Shown: positions 62,930 to 64,000 of the stretch, piece by piece | How the letters are laid out: the number at the start of each line of letters is the position of its first letter | Numbering within the stretch: the first letter of the stretch is position 1 | Source of the DNA: Anseranas semipalmata | Lineage: Eukaryota > Chordata > Aves > Anseriformes > Anseranatidae | Direction: 5' to 3' | DNA: 64,000 bases | NCBI GenBank assembly: GCA_013399115.1 | Contig: VXAA01007177.1 | Coordinates: forward strand, 292,763-356,762 | The notes under the pieces: model-generated | The model's input: the letters and a program-made list of their open reading frames with translations, nothing else | The model's database searches: none | What the model was told of the DNA's origin: nothing | Program-made: the position numbers and the translations under genes

Positions 62930-64000
62930 AAGTGTGAACCATTTCGGTAAAGCACCGAGTACGGCCAGGTCTGTAGCGACCACCTCGGGGAGAGGCAGAC
63001 CCGCAAGCCCGGGGACAGTTATAGCAGCCGTTGGCAGCTCTGTAATTCACCACCGAAGACCACAGATGACCGACCCGCTCGGGTGGACCTCTAGCCAAGG
63101 AGAGAGCCTGCTAGAAATCGGCAATTCCTTGACAAGCTCCCGGGAGCCGGAGAGGCAGAGAAACGCCACCAGAAGTTCCTGGCACCTGCACCAAGTGCCG
63201 CGAATACTTCTGCACTCGAGATATGCCCGTGGGAGAAGAGCGTGTCCTAAGCGAAGCATCGCACCTTTATCCCGCGTGGGAAGCACAAAAATGTGTTCCT
63301 GGGACAGCAAAGCTGGGGGAGGCGGGGAGGGATCATGTTCTAGCACTTCGTTTGAAATAAACTCCGATTTTTCTTTTAACAAACAACTTACCCGGTCCTG
63401 CCTCCTACGTTGGTACGTGCAGGACACCTCTGAGGGCCGCGGGGCTCCCATACACCGCCTTCACAGCACCCGAAGAAGCGCTTCGCGCCGCGCACGCTCC
63501 GCCGAGCGGCCCCGGCCGGCCCCGGCCGCAGCGCTTCGCGTTCTGCCCGGCACAGCCCCGGGCGCGCCGGTTGTGGGCATTGCGACGTTTGGTTATGTCA
63601 TGTCTGCAAGCTTATGTCTAGGAGCAGCTGTCCCAGCAAAGTTAACCAGTGGCTGGCGGAAGCCAGCGAAGAGCACGATTTTAAGGCATTCGTTGAAATA
63701 AACGCCCTCCTTCCGCTCTTTGCGATCCGTTCGGAAGTGATCCGACCGCATCACAGTCGTGCCACCAATGCTTCACACCACGCGTGCGGGTATGCACCGA
63801 ACTGCTAGGACGAAGCGGGCTCCGAAGCGTCTTTTTCGTTTATTTTGTTCTTGTTTTTAATTGAGGCAAACTTTTCCTTAAGTCCAAGGCAATATTTACG
63901 CTAACCTTTCAGACCAAACGATACGATACGATACGATACGAACGGTCCGGGTACTTCCATCTGCCCCAAGACTAACCTAGGCTCCCGCTTCCCGCCGCGC
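62930..64000. promoter_or_regulatory. CpG island, likely promoter region
   Basis: CpG density climbs steadily, with 15 CpG dinucleotides in 63481-63540 and more through 63590. The island continues, less densely, to the window edge, which ends in CCCGCCGCGC. CpG islands of this density normally mark promoters. No TATA box is needed and none is obvious. Leftward on the minus strand, an ATG at 63451 leads 20 codons to a strong donor (CCGG then GTAAGTTG at 63391-63384), so the island may drive a leftward transcript. A rightward gene beyond the window is equally possible, and the island could serve both. The long open frames here (plus 62934-63701, minus 63047-63451) are a composition effect and resemble no known protein. 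Confidence 0.75.
63917..63944. repeat. ATACG pentanucleotide repeat
   Basis: Four perfect ATACG units (63921-63940) flanked by partial AACG units, inside the CpG island. Confidence 0.9.

Noticed and set aside
62934..63701. Plus-strand frame of 255 codons at the right end
   Set aside because: It begins at GTG rather than ATG, sits in CpG-rich DNA where stops are rare, resembles no known family, and the opposite strand is open over much of the same stretch.
1..64000. Bacterial-type systems, CRISPR arrays, tRNA or rRNA genes
   Set aside because: No regularly spaced direct repeats, no tRNA B-box with matching stem, and no rRNA-like conserved blocks were seen. The window is eukaryotic with spliced genes.

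Overview
The window is vertebrate nuclear DNA, and almost certainly from a bird. It is AT-rich, has long introns and large intergenic spaces, and carries truncated CR1 retroposons whose 3' ends have the avian form (about 1.29-1.68 kb, 17.64-17.88 kb and 30.42-30.58 kb). Two short runs of N (7003-7036 and 41802-41850) show that it comes from a draft assembly.

The left 28 kb is the 3' portion of one gene that can be identified with confidence: SCFD1 (Sly1), the Sec1/Munc18-family protein of ER-Golgi SNARE assembly, on the plus strand. Twelve coding exons are visible (285-366 through 28073-28096). All have GT-AG boundaries, the reading phases agree at every junction, and together they encode about 255 C-terminal residues ending in an LSQLGQK tail. 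The 5' exons lie outside the window to the left. The 3' UTR is short, with AATAAA signals at 28187 and 28266. The introns are mostly unremarkable AT-rich sequence with CR1 copies, low-complexity tracts and one assembly gap.

From about 28.3 kb to 63 kb I find no recognisable protein gene. This stretch holds one CR1 fragment, microsatellites, a homopolymer-rich block at 43.9 kb, and two probable very old repeat relics: a MIR-like SINE at 48.45-48.57 kb and a palindromic element at about 50.5 kb. It also has a diverged direct duplication at 58.1/58.7 kb and GC-rich patches at 34.4-35.2 kb and 61.3-61.6 kb. COCH usually follows SCFD1 in vertebrates, but no COCH-like (LCCL or vWFA) exon was seen, so it presumably lies further right.

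The right end (about 62.9-64.0 kb) becomes strongly CpG-rich, with 15 CpG in 63481-63540. This is the one clear promoter-like region. Leftward of it, several minus-strand segments have good splice signals and open frames (63392-63451, 60368-60542, 59444-59508, 59289-59381, 56696-56793). They suggest, but do not prove, a minus-strand spliced transcript running towards the 3' end of SCFD1. Two stretches of broken minus-strand reading frame (16.1-17.3 kb and 45.3-46.4 kb) could be decayed coding sequence. Long chance frames are common in this window, so all of these remain hypotheses.
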